From positions 643,662 to 707,661 of the forward strand of contig QOZR01000001.1 in assembly GCA_003576685.1 (NCBI GenBank): a stretch of DNA of 64,000 nucleotides, written 5' to 3'. This DNA comes from Virgifigura deserti. Lineage in GTDB: Bacteria > Pseudomonadota > Alphaproteobacteria > Dongiales > Dongiaceae. Positions 1 to 7,954 of the stretch are shown one piece after another (the first letter of the stretch is position 1; every line of letters starts with the position of its first letter). The position numbers and the translations under genes are program-made. Below the pieces are notes generated by a model. That model was not told where the DNA came from, did no database searches, and worked only from the letters and a program-made list of their open reading frames with translations.

Positions 1-1
1 G

Positions 2-136
2 GGCGGCGACAAGGGCGGAAGGGTGGTGGCCGCCGGCACGCCCGAGCAGGTCGCGGCGGTACCGGAGAGCTACACCGGCCACTATCTCGCGCCCTATCTC
101 CGCGCACCGATGACGAAGGCGAAGAAGCGAGCCTGA
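2..136 (+). CDS. uvrA: UvrA excinuclease ABC subunit A, C-terminal end (partial)
   Basis: Only the last 44 codons are present; the gene runs off the left edge, in frame from base 2 to the TGA at 134-136. UvrA is the DNA-damage recognition ATPase of nucleotide excision repair. The visible tail contains the glycine-rich GGDKGG segment, then a stretch reading [10 protein letters not shown], then [11 protein letters not shown]. This is the usual ending of UvrA: the end of the second ABC ATPase domain, where an E/D-GG-GGG-IVAAGTPEE-type motif precedes a SYTG-YL helix. The final residues are lysine-rich. No catalytic motif lies inside the window, so the assignment rests on this terminal signature. 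Confidence 0.82.
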   Translation, partial: GGDKGGRVVAAGTPEQVAAVPESYTGHYLAPYLRAPMTKAKKRA

Positions 137-160
137 CGGGTCGAAAGGGGGGACTCGACG

Positions 161-787
161 ATGTACAAGCTGTATTACAATCCAGGCAGCGCCAACATGG
201 CGCCGCATGCCGCGCTGGAGGAGATCGGCACACCCTATGAGCTTGTGCTCATCGATACCGAGAAGCGCGAGCATCACAGCGAAGCCTACCGCAAAATCCA
301 TCCGCATTCCCGCGTCCCAGCACTGGTCGACGGTGACCTCGTCATGTACGAATCGGCGGCGATCGTGCTGTATCTCTGCGATCGCCACCCGGAGGCCGGC
401 TTAGCGCCCGCCATCGATACGCCGGAGCGCGCGCTCTATCTCCAATGGATCGCCCACCTGACCAACACGGTGCAGGAGGCGCTGATGCATTGGCATCATC
501 CGGATTTCTACGCGCCGGACGAGAGCTCACGCGCCGCGGTGAAGGCCGAGGCGGAGCGCCGGCTCGACCGGATGTGGGGCTACTTCGACGGGGTTCTCGC
601 CAAATCGGGGCCCTATCTGCTCGGCGAGCGGTTCAGCGCGGCCGATCTGTTCTTCACGATGCTGACCCGCTGGACCCGGAATATGGCGAAGCCGGCGACG
701 ACCTATGAGAACGTTCGGCGTTGCGCCGAACTGGTGCGCGCCCGCCCCGCCTATCAACGGATGATGCAGGCAGAAGGCATTTCCTGA
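161..787 (+). CDS. Glutathione S-transferase family protein
   Basis: A 208-residue protein of normal GST length. Residues 1-80 form the thioredoxin-fold glutathione-binding domain, with the start YKLYYNPGSANM, a cis-proline segment SRVPALVDGD and the ES dipeptide of MYESAAIVLYL that contacts the gamma-glutamyl group in GSTs. Residues 90-205 are an all-helical C-terminal domain containing LGERFSAADLFFTML, the usual N-capping box region. A G-rich ribosome site (about 147-153) precedes the ATG. It probably conjugates or reduces small electrophiles with glutathione in the cytoplasm; the substrate cannot be told. It lies 24 bases after uvrA and 19 before the next gene, so the three may share a transcript. 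Confidence 0.88.
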   Translation: MYKLYYNPGSANMAPHAALEEIGTPYELVLIDTEKREHHSEAYRKIHPHSRVPALVDGDLVMYESAAIVLYLCDRHPEAGLAPAIDTPERALYLQWIAHLTNTVQEALMHWHHPDFYAPDESSRAAVKAEAERRLDRMWGYFDGVLAKSGPYLLGERFSAADLFFTMLTRWTRNMAKPATTYENVRRCAELVRARPAYQRMMQAEGIS

Positions 788-806
788 CCGAGGGTGTGAC
801 GCGACA

Positions 807-1208
807 ATGGCCGAAATTTACGTAGCGCGGAGCGCGACGCTGAACAAATGGGCGTCCGACGTCGGGCTGAGCAAGAATGTCTTCAAGGTCGGCTGCACCG
901 ACGCGCCGCTGAAACCATTAATCCATGCCGGCTGGGCCGGGGAAAGCGACTGGGCCCTGGTGAAGAAGCAGGAGGTCGAGGGGGTGACCGAGGACGAGAT
1001 CATTGATCGGCTGTCGGGCAAGGAGAAGATGATAGACCCGAATCTCTATCCGAAGATCAAGGGCGCCACCGGCATCTTCAAGGTTTCCCCCACTCATGTG
1101 GAGAACCATATCCTCGTGTCGCGGGCCTTGGCCGGCGAGCAGAATCGCGCGCCCAAGCTGAAGCCGGTGGATTTCGCCGCCTATCTCATTCACAACGCGT
1201 TGCGCTGA
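807..1208 (+). CDS. Conserved-looking hypothetical protein, 133 aa
   Basis: I do not recognise this protein with confidence. It has 133 residues, no signal peptide and no membrane segment. The N-terminus (IYVARS, then about 20 residues later FKVGCT) faintly recalls the IYVI...KIG-T pattern of GIY-YIG/T5orf172 domains, but the catalytic arginine and glutamate are not evident, so this is only a hint. The middle is rich in charged residues, and the C-terminal part (HVENHILVSRAL, then AAYLIHNAL) looks helical. Codon use resembles that of the neighbours. It follows the GST gene by 19 bases, with only a weak GA-rich ribosome site. Confidence 0.6.
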   Translation: MAEIYVARSATLNKWASDVGLSKNVFKVGCTDAPLKPLIHAGWAGESDWALVKKQEVEGVTEDEIIDRLSGKEKMIDPNLYPKIKGATGIFKVSPTHVENHILVSRALAGEQNRAPKLKPVDFAAYLIHNALR

Positions 1209-1269
1209 GAGGTCTGCCGATCACCGGATCGGTTGCTGACACCCCTTCGGGACGCTATCTCTTCATCCG

Positions 1270-2646
1270 ATGAGCCATGACGGGACAACACCGGTGCATG
1301 TGATCGGCGGCGGTCTTGCCGGCAGCGAGGCTGCGTGGCAACTCGCGCGCGCCGGCGTTCCGGTCGTGCTACACGAGATGCGGCCGCTGCGCCGGACCGA
1401 GGCGCATGGGACCGACGGCATGGCCGAGCTGGTCTGCTCGAACTCCTTCCGCTCCGACGACGCTTTTCACAATGCGGTGGGCCTGCTGCATGAGGAGATG
1501 CGGCGCTGCGACTCCCTGATCCTCGCCGCGGCCGATGCGCACAAGCTGCCGGCGGGCGGCGCACTCGCCGTCGACCGCGTGGCGTTTTCCAGGACGGTCA
1601 CCGCGCGGCTTGAGGCCGAGCCGCTGATCACCATCGCCCGCGGTGAGATCGCCGATCTGCCTCCCGCCGACTGGGACCAGGTCATTCTCGCAACCGGCCC
1701 GCTGACCTCCCCTGCACTGGCCGAGGCGATCCACCGGCTGACTGGCGAGGAGTCGCTCGCCTTCTTCGACGCCATCGCGCCGATCGTCTACAAGGAGTCG
1801 ATCGACCTTGAACAGGCTTGGTTCCAGTCACGTTACGACAAGGGCGGTCCCAGCGGCTCGGACGGTGCCGACTATATCAACTGCCCGCTCGACCGCACGC
1901 AGTACGAGGCCTTCGTGGCGGCGCTGCTGGCCGGCGAGAAGACCGAGTTCAAGGACTGGGAGGCGGACACGCCCTATTTCGAGGGCTGCCTGCCGATCGA
2001 GGTGATGGCGGCGCGCGGGCCCGAGACACTGCGCTACGGCCCGATGAAGCCGGTCGGCCTGACCGATCCGCGCACCGGCCGGCGACCCTATGCCGTCGTG
2101 CAGCTTCGACAGGACAATGCGCTCGGCACGCTCTACAACATCGTCGGCTTTCAGACGAAGCTGAAATATGCCGAGCAGGTGCGGATCTTCCGGACGATCC
2201 CCGGCCTGGAGCAGGCCGAGTTCGCGCGGCTCGGCGGCCTGCATCGCAATACCTTCCTGAACAGCCCGCGCCTGCTGGATTCGCGGCTTCGGCTGCGAGC
2301 GCAGCCGCGCCTGCGCTTCGCCGGGCAGATCACCGGCGTCGAAGGCTATGTCGAGAGCGCCGCCATCGGCCTTCTGGCGGGCCGGTTCGCGGCCGCGGAG
2401 CGGCGCGACGCCGATCTGCCCCCGCCGCCTCCGACGACGGCGTTGGGGGCGCTGCTTGGCCATATTACCGGTGGCGCCGACGCCCGCAGCTTCCAGCCGA
2501 TGAACGTGAATTTCGGCCTGTTCCCGCCCCTGCCTGAGGCAATTACCGGACGCAAGGGCCGAACGCAGCGAAAGCCCGCGCTCGCGACACGCGCCCTCGC
2601 CGATCTCGATCGCTGGCTCAGCGCCGTTCCGGCGGCGGCGGAATAG
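1270..2646 (+). CDS. trmFO: TrmFO, folate-dependent tRNA (uracil-5-)-methyltransferase
   Basis: A 458-residue FAD enzyme that makes 5-methyluridine at position 54 of the T-loop of tRNA, using methylene-tetrahydrofolate as carbon donor and FAD(H2) as reductant. Residues 9-22 carry the dinucleotide-binding motif ([12 protein letters not shown]), followed by the family segments LHEMRP and [11 protein letters not shown], whose cysteine belongs to the conserved TrmFO signature. [15 protein letters not shown] and [18 protein letters not shown] blocks are also in the expected order. Length matches the family (about 440-470). The gene ends one base before the stop of the convergent squalene/phytoene synthase-like gene, so the two transcripts meet with no spacer and no visible terminator. 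Confidence 0.96.
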   Translation: MSHDGTTPVHVIGGGLAGSEAAWQLARAGVPVVLHEMRPLRRTEAHGTDGMAELVCSNSFRSDDAFHNAVGLLHEEMRRCDSLILAAADAHKLPAGGALAVDRVAFSRTVTARLEAEPLITIARGEIADLPPADWDQVILATGPLTSPALAEAIHRLTGEESLAFFDAIAPIVYKESIDLEQAWFQSRYDKGGPSGSDGADYINCPLDRTQYEAFVAALLAGEKTEFKDWEADTPYFEGCLPIEVMAARGPETLRYGPMKPVGLTDPRTGRRPYAVVQLRQDNALGTLYNIVGFQTKLKYAEQVRIFRTIPGLEQAEFARLGGLHRNTFLNSPRLLDSRLRLRAQPRLRFAGQITGVEGYVESAAIGLLAGRFAAAERRDADLPPPPPTTALGALLGHITGGADARSFQPMNVNFGLFPPLPEAITGRKGRTQRKPALATRALADLDRWLSAVPAAAE

Positions 2647-2647
2647 G

Positions 2648-3520
2648 TCAGTACCGGCCCCGAAGGGCGCTGAAGGCGAGGCGCCAGGCGCGGCCCGGTG
2701 GCGCTTCCTGCACACGTCCGTCGAAGACATTGTAGCCGGCCTTCTCCAGATCCCGAAGATATAGGTCTGCCAATACCGCAGGCAGTAGGGCCGGCAGGAG
2801 CCGGCGTGGTATTTCGCGCTGCTGTTTCCGGGCCTTCCCAAGATATGTGCGGGCCATTTGCGCCACCTCCCGCACGACCTCGGCCAGTTGCGGTGACGGA
2901 CGAAATTCGAAGACATCGTCCGGCCGAACGCCGGTCCGCGTCGTCAGATCTTCCGGCAAATATAGCCGCCTCGCCCGGGCGTGAAAGGGGACCGCGCGCA
3001 GCAGGCCGACCAGCGCCCAGGCGACGCCGATATCGCGCCCGGCCGCCCGCGCCGGCTCTTCCCTGCCCTCGCCGTCCGCCTCTCGATGCCCCGAAAGGAG
3101 CTCAAGCGCCAGCAGAACGAGGCTGGACGACGTGCCCTCGGCATAGCCGACCAGCGCCGATAGCGTTTTCGGGGGCGCATCCTCCATATCCGCCTCGCGG
3201 GCGTCGAGCAGCCGGTCGAAATGGACCCGCGACAACCCATGCCGGTCGACGGCCGCAGCAAGGGGCTGGACAACGGCGTGGTGCCGGACCGTGCCGGCAT
3301 AGATGCCGTCGATCGACTCCCGCCACCATTGCAGGCGGATCATACCCATCATCGGCTCGCGCACCATTTCCCGCGTCCGCGCCACCTCCAGGTTGAAGGC
3401 ATAAAGGGCAAGGAGATCTTCGCGTGACCCGGCCGGGGCGAACAAAGCCGTAAGAAACCGGTCGTGGTCGTCGCGGCGCACCAGATCGGCGCAATAGGAG
3501 AGTTCTGGCCGGTTCGCCAT
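2648..3520 (-). CDS. Squalene/phytoene synthase-fold protein, NDUFAF6-like
   Basis: A 290-residue protein of the trans-isoprenyl diphosphate synthase fold. The segment EMVREPMMGMIRLQWWRE is characteristic of the alphaproteobacterial branch related to the mitochondrial complex I assembly factor NDUFAF6 rather than of true carotenoid or squalene synthases. The first aspartate-rich motif of active synthases is replaced (around residues 40-60 I see LYAFNLEVARTRE), while a second acidic patch DAREADMED is kept near residue 105. It is therefore more likely a complex I assembly or binding protein than a terpene enzyme, but this is inferred from the family. It lies near a Mth938-like (NDUFAF3-type) gene. 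Confidence 0.82.
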   Translation of the reverse strand: MANRPELSYCADLVRRDDHDRFLTALFAPAGSREDLLALYAFNLEVARTREMVREPMMGMIRLQWWRESIDGIYAGTVRHHAVVQPLAAAVDRHGLSRVHFDRLLDAREADMEDAPPKTLSALVGYAEGTSSSLVLLALELLSGHREADGEGREEPARAAGRDIGVAWALVGLLRAVPFHARARRLYLPEDLTTRTGVRPDDVFEFRPSPQLAEVVREVAQMARTYLGKARKQQREIPRRLLPALLPAVLADLYLRDLEKAGYNVFDGRVQEAPPGRAWRLAFSALRGRY

Positions 3521-3641
3521 ATCTTAATCCTGTCCGTCTTAGATTCTTCGCGGAATCGGCGGATTTGGCCGCATACTGCGCTGACACCACAACATATTGC
3601 GGCTCGATCGGCCTAGCTTGCTGTAGCCATTGGAGGCAGCC

Positions 3642-4223
3642 ATGAAGAATCCGCTCGAATCACTGCATGCGACGCTCGTCATCGGACTTCTCGGAGCCGT
3701 CATTCTTCTGCTCATCCTGCACACCGGCGTCGTGGATGAAGCCGGCTATTACCAATTCCTGTTTCGCTGGTTCCACGTTCTTGCCGGCGTCCTGTGGGTC
3801 GGTCTCTTGTACTACTTCAACTTCGTGCAAATGCCGTCCATGCCGAAAATCCCCGACGATCAGAAGCCGGCCATCGGCAAGGTGATCGGCCCCGCCGCGC
3901 TGTTCTGGTTCCGCTGGGCCGCGGCTGCGACGGTGTTGTTCGGCCTGATCACGGCGCACCTGAATGGCTATCTGGTCGAGGCACTCACCTTCCAGCAGGG
4001 CGTTGCCACCATCGGAATTGGCATGTGGTTGGCACTCATCATGGCTTTCAACGTCTGGTTCGTCATCTGGCCGAACCAGAAGCGCGCGCTCGGCCTCGTC
4101 GAGGCGGATGCCGAGGCGAAGAAGCGATCGGCGCGACAGGCGATGCTGTTCTCGCGGGCGAACACGCTCCTGTCGATCCCGATGCTGTATTGCATGGTCG
4201 CACAACAGCAGGGTCTCGCGTGA
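3642..4223 (+). CDS. PuuD-type (urate oxidase N-terminal domain) membrane protein
   Basis: A 193-residue integral membrane protein with about five hydrophobic segments. The block FRWFHVLAGVLWVGLLYYFNF matches the membrane domain of PuuD-type urate hydroxylase (DUF989/Urate_ox_N), including the histidine of WFHVLAG that is probably a haem ligand. Full PuuD proteins carry a cytochrome c domain after the membrane part; this one stops after the membrane domain, so it is a stand-alone short form. ATG 3642 is chosen because GGAGG (3632-3636) lies five bases upstream; an in-frame TTG at 3630 would begin before that site. The gene sits between genes of the conserved sec/complex I assembly region and is followed by a strong terminator. 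Confidence 0.75.
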   Translation: MKNPLESLHATLVIGLLGAVILLLILHTGVVDEAGYYQFLFRWFHVLAGVLWVGLLYYFNFVQMPSMPKIPDDQKPAIGKVIGPAALFWFRWAAAATVLFGLITAHLNGYLVEALTFQQGVATIGIGMWLALIMAFNVWFVIWPNQKRALGLVEADAEAKKRSARQAMLFSRANTLLSIPMLYCMVAQQQGLA

Positions 4224-4250
4224 TCCGGAACACGGCCCGCCAGACGACGA

Positions 4251-4280
4251 AGCGGGGCCGTTTTGGCCCCGCTTTTTCTT
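4251..4280 (+). terminator. Rho-independent terminator after the PuuD-like gene
   Basis: A perfect 9-bp stem (agcggggcc 4251-4259 / ggccccgct 4265-4273) with a 5-nt loop is followed by a T-rich tract 4274-4280 on the plus strand. It lies 27 bases after the stop at 4223 and separates this plus-strand gene from the convergent minus-strand sec operon. Confidence 0.93.
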
Positions 4281-4299
4281 CGCCTCCTGCAAGACCGCG

Positions 4300-4683
4300 T
4301 CAGGGCACGGCAATCAGCGCGGCGGCAACCTGCCGGCCCTCGGCCATCAGGACGTTGTAGGTGCGACAGGCCGCGCCCGTATCCATCGGCTCGACCACCA
4401 CGCCCGCCGCCCGCAGGCGGTCGCGAAGCGCCGGCGGGACCATCGCCATCCGTTGTCCGCAACCGAGCAGAAGGACATTGACCGTCCCGGCCTCCCCCGC
4501 TCGCGCGACCTCGTCAAGGCTTTCGGGCGTGATCGCCTCGCTGCTGTCGACGGGCCACGGCAGCGTCCGATCGGGAAAGACCAGGATCGACCCTTCGATC
4601 GCAGTGCCGCTGATCCGAAACCGCCCCTCACCGTAGGATTCGATGATCTGCCGGCCCGCAGGGATGAGCGGGGTCAAGTCCAA
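4300..4683 (-). CDS. Mth938-like (DUF498) protein, NDUFAF3-type
   Basis: A 127-residue Mth938-like domain protein. The order of blocks (YGEGRFRISG, then a glycine/proline stretch, then VNVLLLGCGQRM, then VVVEPMDTGAACRTYNVLMAEGRQVAAALI) is that of the family that includes the mitochondrial complex I assembly factor NDUFAF3. No signal peptide or membrane segment is visible. It starts 14 bases after the secF stop and is the last gene of the yajC-secD-secF transcription unit. The molecular activity of bacterial members is not well defined; a role in respiratory complex assembly next to the Sec insertion machinery is an inference from homology and gene order. Confidence 0.85.
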   Translation of the reverse strand: MDLTPLIPAGRQIIESYGEGRFRISGTAIEGSILVFPDRTLPWPVDSSEAITPESLDEVARAGEAGTVNVLLLGCGQRMAMVPPALRDRLRAAGVVVEPMDTGAACRTYNVLMAEGRQVAAALIAVP

Positions 4684-4697
4684 GGTCCGTCAGCCCG

Positions 4698-5651
4698 CTA
4701 GTCGCCTGAACCGGCCGGATCCGCGGCGGGCCGCGCGGTGGATTCCTTCGCGCTTCTGCTCGGCCGCAAATTGAAATAGATCAACATCGGCGCGGCTACA
4801 AAGACTGTCGAGTAGGTGCCGATCAGCACACCCCAGATCAACGCTAGGCTGAATCCGCCCAGAACGTCGCCGCCGAAGACATAGAGGACGATCAGCACCA
4901 GCAGGACAGACCCGCCGGTCATGATCGTGCGCGACAGCGTCTTGTTAATGGCCAGATTAATCAGGTCCGGCAGCGGCATGGTCTTGTATCGGCGCAATTC
5001 CTCGCGCACTCGGTCATAGACTACGACCGTGTCGTTGATGGAATAGCCGGCGACGGTGAGGACAGCTGCTACCGAGGTCAGGTTGAACTCGAGGCCGAGG
5101 AGCGCAAAAAGCCCCACCGTAGTAATGACATCGTGGAATAGCGCGATAATCGCATTGACCGCGAACTGCCACTCGAAGCGGAACCAGATGTAGATCATGA
5201 TTCCGATTATCGCCAGGACGATAGCGGTAATGGCATCGCGTACCAGTTCTGCCCCCACCGTGGGGCCGACGAATTCGGTACGGCGATACTCGTACCCCTC
5301 GCCGAGCGCTTCCTTCACCTGTGCGATGGCGCGAACCTGAGCCGCTTCGTCGCCCTCCTGGCGCTGGATTCGGATCAGCACATCGTCCGGAGAACCGAAT
5401 TCCTGCAGCGCCACCTCGCCGAGGCCGAGATCCGCCAGCGCGTCCCGCATCTCCGTCAGATCCGCGGTTCCCGGCGTCCTGACCTCCATCAAGATACCGC
5501 CCTCAAAATCGATTCCGAAGTTGAGGCCCTTGAAGGCGACCAAGCCGATCGAGCCGAGCATCATGATCAGCGACAGGAGAATAAAAGTCCTCCTTGGCCG
5601 CATGAAGTTGATGCGGGTGTCGGGGCGAATGAACTGAATACCGCGGAACAT
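4698..5651 (-). CDS. secF: SecF, protein-export membrane protein
   Basis: A 317-residue RND-type subunit of the SecDF-YajC complex, which uses proton motive force to help pull proteins through SecYEG. It shows a first membrane helix (about 20-40), the FGIDFEGG motif that follows it, a periplasmic domain, and five further membrane helices, one holding the IWFRFEW and GYSINDTVVVYDRVREELR blocks typical of SecF. An upstream extension of the reading frame would overlap secD; ATG 5651, giving MFRGIQFIRPDTRINF, fits the family and lies 7 bases after the secD stop. No strong Shine-Dalgarno is seen, so translational coupling to secD is likely. Confidence 0.96.
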   Translation of the reverse strand: MFRGIQFIRPDTRINFMRPRRTFILLSLIMMLGSIGLVAFKGLNFGIDFEGGILMEVRTPGTADLTEMRDALADLGLGEVALQEFGSPDDVLIRIQRQEGDEAAQVRAIAQVKEALGEGYEYRRTEFVGPTVGAELVRDAITAIVLAIIGIMIYIWFRFEWQFAVNAIIALFHDVITTVGLFALLGLEFNLTSVAAVLTVAGYSINDTVVVYDRVREELRRYKTMPLPDLINLAINKTLSRTIMTGGSVLLVLIVLYVFGGDVLGGFSLALIWGVLIGTYSTVFVAAPMLIYFNLRPSRSAKESTARPAADPAGSGD

Positions 5652-5658
5652 CGGAGCG

Positions 5659-7218
5659 TTAAATCGGCACGGTTTTGGGGCGGGCTTTGCGGAGCCAGAG
5701 GACGGCAATCAACCGGGTCACCATGATCGCCGTGAACAGGGTCGTAATGATACCGATGCCCAGCGTAACGGCAAATCCCCGCACCGGCCCGGATCCGAAC
5801 TGGTACAGAAGCACGGTCGAGATCAGAGTCGTAAGGTTGGCATCGACGATGGAGCTCATGGCCTCGCGATAGCCGGTATCGATCGCCGTGACCGGGCTGC
5901 GGCCGTTACGGATCTCTTCCCGAATCCGCTCGAAGACCAGCACGTTGGAGTCGACGGCCATGCCGAGCGTCAGCACGATTCCGGCGATACCCGGAAGCGT
6001 CAGCGTGGCTTGGAGCAGCGAAAGGGCCGCGAGCAGCAGGATCCCGTTGAAGATCAGAGCGATGTTGGCGAACAGGCCGAAGAGGCCATAGGCCACGAGC
6101 AGCGTTGCCACGATCAGCACCAGCCCAACCATGCTCGCCATCGTGCCGGCCCGGATCGAGTCCGCGCCGAGACCGGCGCCGACAGTACGCTCCTCCAGCA
6201 CGGTCAGCGGCGCCGGCAAGGCGCCGGCGCGGAGCAGCAGGGCCAGATCCTGGGCCGACTGCACGGTGAAGTTGCCGCTGATCACGCCGCTGCCGCCGAG
6301 AATAGGCTCGCGGATAACCGGTGCGCTGATCACCTCGCCGTCAAGGACGATCGCGAACAGCCGGCCGACATTCTCCCGAGTCGCGTCGCCAAACCGGTTG
6401 GCCCCGATGGAATCGAACCGGAAGCTCACCACCGGCTGCCCGTCCTGGAATGTCGGTTGCGCGTCGACCAGGTTCTCGCCGCTGACCATGACGCGTTTCT
6501 GAACGACATAATGCCGCGGGAGACCCGGCTCGTCGTCGACGCTGGGCAACCGCTCCAAAGTCGGGGGAATCGATGCGGCCTCGGGCGACACCGAACTGTC
6601 GACCAGGCGGAACGTCATCTTCGCGGTCTTGCCGATCAGCTCCTTGACGCGCTCGGGGTCCTTGACGCCGGGGAGCTGAACCAGGATCCGATCATTGCCC
6701 TGACGCTGGATCGTCGGCTCGCGCGTTCCGGTTTCGTCGATCCGCCGGCGGACGATCTCGATCGACTGCTCGACGGCGCGCCGCGCCCTATCCTCGACCG
6801 CCTGTTCCGTCATTGCGATGCGCACGACGCCGTTCTCGATCGACAGGTCCATGTCGCCCGCAACGTCCTCCAGCAGCCCGCGGACCTGATCGGCGGTCGT
6901 GGGGTCGCGCAGCGTCACGGTCACCGCATTGCCTTCAATGCCGAGGCCGGTATAGCCGATATCGGCTCCCCGCAACTCGCTTCGCACGGAGTCGACCACC
7001 ATGGCCAACTGCTCGCGAATCACGGACTCGACCTCGACCTCCAGCAGAAGATGCGACCCGCCCTGTAGGTCGAGGCCCAGATTGACCTGCTGATGCGGCA
7101 GCCAGTCCGGCAGCCGCTCGGCAAGATCACGGCTGATCAGATTGGGCGCGGCATAAGCCACGCCGGCGATTAGAACCGCCACGATCAGAATGATCTTCCA
7201 TTTCGCAAAATGAATCAT
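5659..7218 (-). CDS. secD: SecD, protein-export membrane protein
   Basis: A 519-residue partner of SecF. It has one N-terminal membrane helix, then the LGLDLQGGSHLLLEV block (about residues 46-60), a large periplasmic region with the P1 domain, and a C-terminal bundle of about five membrane helices containing GMAVDSNVLVFERIREE, the family signature with the conserved aspartate and arginine of the proton path. Length is normal for alphaproteobacterial SecD. It is the second gene of the yajC-secD-secF unit, starting 66 bases after the yajC stop. Confidence 0.97.
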   Translation of the reverse strand: MIHFAKWKIILIVAVLIAGVAYAAPNLISRDLAERLPDWLPHQQVNLGLDLQGGSHLLLEVEVESVIREQLAMVVDSVRSELRGADIGYTGLGIEGNAVTVTLRDPTTADQVRGLLEDVAGDMDLSIENGVVRIAMTEQAVEDRARRAVEQSIEIVRRRIDETGTREPTIQRQGNDRILVQLPGVKDPERVKELIGKTAKMTFRLVDSSVSPEAASIPPTLERLPSVDDEPGLPRHYVVQKRVMVSGENLVDAQPTFQDGQPVVSFRFDSIGANRFGDATRENVGRLFAIVLDGEVISAPVIREPILGGSGVISGNFTVQSAQDLALLLRAGALPAPLTVLEERTVGAGLGADSIRAGTMASMVGLVLIVATLLVAYGLFGLFANIALIFNGILLLAALSLLQATLTLPGIAGIVLTLGMAVDSNVLVFERIREEIRNGRSPVTAIDTGYREAMSSIVDANLTTLISTVLLYQFGSGPVRGFAVTLGIGIITTLFTAIMVTRLIAVLWLRKARPKTVPI

Positions 7219-7284
7219 GGGAACCGCTTCGCAGCGCGCGACGGACCGGCGATCAACCCAGCCATTGTCCTGTCGGCTCCGGGC

Positions 7285-7701
7285 CTATTTGCCGCGCCCG
7301 CCGATCTGTCGGCTTCGGGCCTTCTTGTCCCCGTTCTCCGCAGCGCTCTCCTCCTCGAGGTCCGCCTCTTCGGCATTATCGGCCGGCGCCGTCTTCGACA
7401 GGACGTCTGTGATCGTTGCGCGAACGATCCGGACACGGACACCATCGGCGATCTCGAGCTGCGCTTCCGTATCGCTCAGAATCTTTGTGACCACGCCGAT
7501 GATCCCGCCGGCCGTGACCACGCGATCCCCGCGCCGCAGGCCCGCGACCATCGCCTTATGCGCCTTCATCTTCTTCTGCTGAGGGCGAATCAGCAGAAAA
7601 TAAAAGACAACAAAGATGAGAATCAGCGGCGCAAGCTGGATCAGGAACGAGCCTTCGCCGGCGGCACCCGCAGTCTGCGCATAAGCGGGGGAAATGAACA
7701 T
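7285..7701 (-). CDS. yajC: YajC, preprotein translocase accessory subunit
   Basis: A 138-residue protein with a single membrane helix (about 20-42) followed at once by LLIRPQQKKMKAHKAMV, the hallmark of YajC, and a small basic/acidic cytoplasmic domain with GDRVVTAGGIIGVV. It is a non-essential member of the SecDF-YajC complex. The C-terminus is extended by an acidic then basic tail. A good sigma70-like promoter sits directly upstream on the minus strand (7727-7754), making this the first gene of the sec unit. Confidence 0.96.
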   Translation of the reverse strand: MFISPAYAQTAGAAGEGSFLIQLAPLILIFVVFYFLLIRPQQKKMKAHKAMVAGLRRGDRVVTAGGIIGVVTKILSDTEAQLEIADGVRVRIVRATITDVLSKTAPADNAEEADLEEESAAENGDKKARSRQIGGRGK

Positions 7702-7718
7702 CAGGGTCTCCTCGTTTG

Positions 7719-7881
7719 CCGGCCGGACTATACCGACACAATCACGAATTGCAATGACATCTGCGGACGCCGCGGTTTGGCGAAGCCGGCGCTTTCACAA
7801 GGATATTTCGCGGGGGCCAGGTACGCCTTCCATGCCGGATGGCCGCCCCCGCGGCAACAATATTGAACCGGCCGGACTATA
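7719..7881. repeat. 14-bp direct repeat flanking the yajC/DUF815 intergenic region
   Basis: The 14-mer ccggccggactata occurs twice in the same orientation, at 7719-7732 and 7868-7881. The first copy overlaps the -10 element of the candidate yajC promoter read on the minus strand; the second lies about 75 bases upstream of the DUF815 start. The 253-base gap holds no other gene. Confidence 0.6.
7727..7754 (-). promoter_or_regulatory. Candidate sigma70 promoter for yajC-secD-secF
   Basis: On the minus strand TTGCAA (7749-7754) and TATAGT (7727-7732) are separated by 16 bp. The predicted start would lie about 20 bases upstream of the yajC ATG. Both hexamers match the consensus well for a high-GC genome. 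Confidence 0.55.
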
Positions 7882-7954
7882 TGATAGGCTCGCCGCCCGC
7901 TACGCAGCGTTAGGGCATAAGATGGGGTCACCAAACCCCGAACACGAGTCGCCA

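Noticed and set aside
1828..2916. 362-codon minus-strand open frame over trmFO
   Set aside because: TrmFO motifs identify the plus strand, and the frame also crosses the start of the convergent squalene-synthase-like gene in another phase.
2648..3520. Carotenoid or hopanoid biosynthesis gene
   Set aside because: The first aspartate-rich motif of active phytoene/squalene synthases is missing, and no other isoprenoid gene is nearby; the NDUFAF6-like reading fits better.
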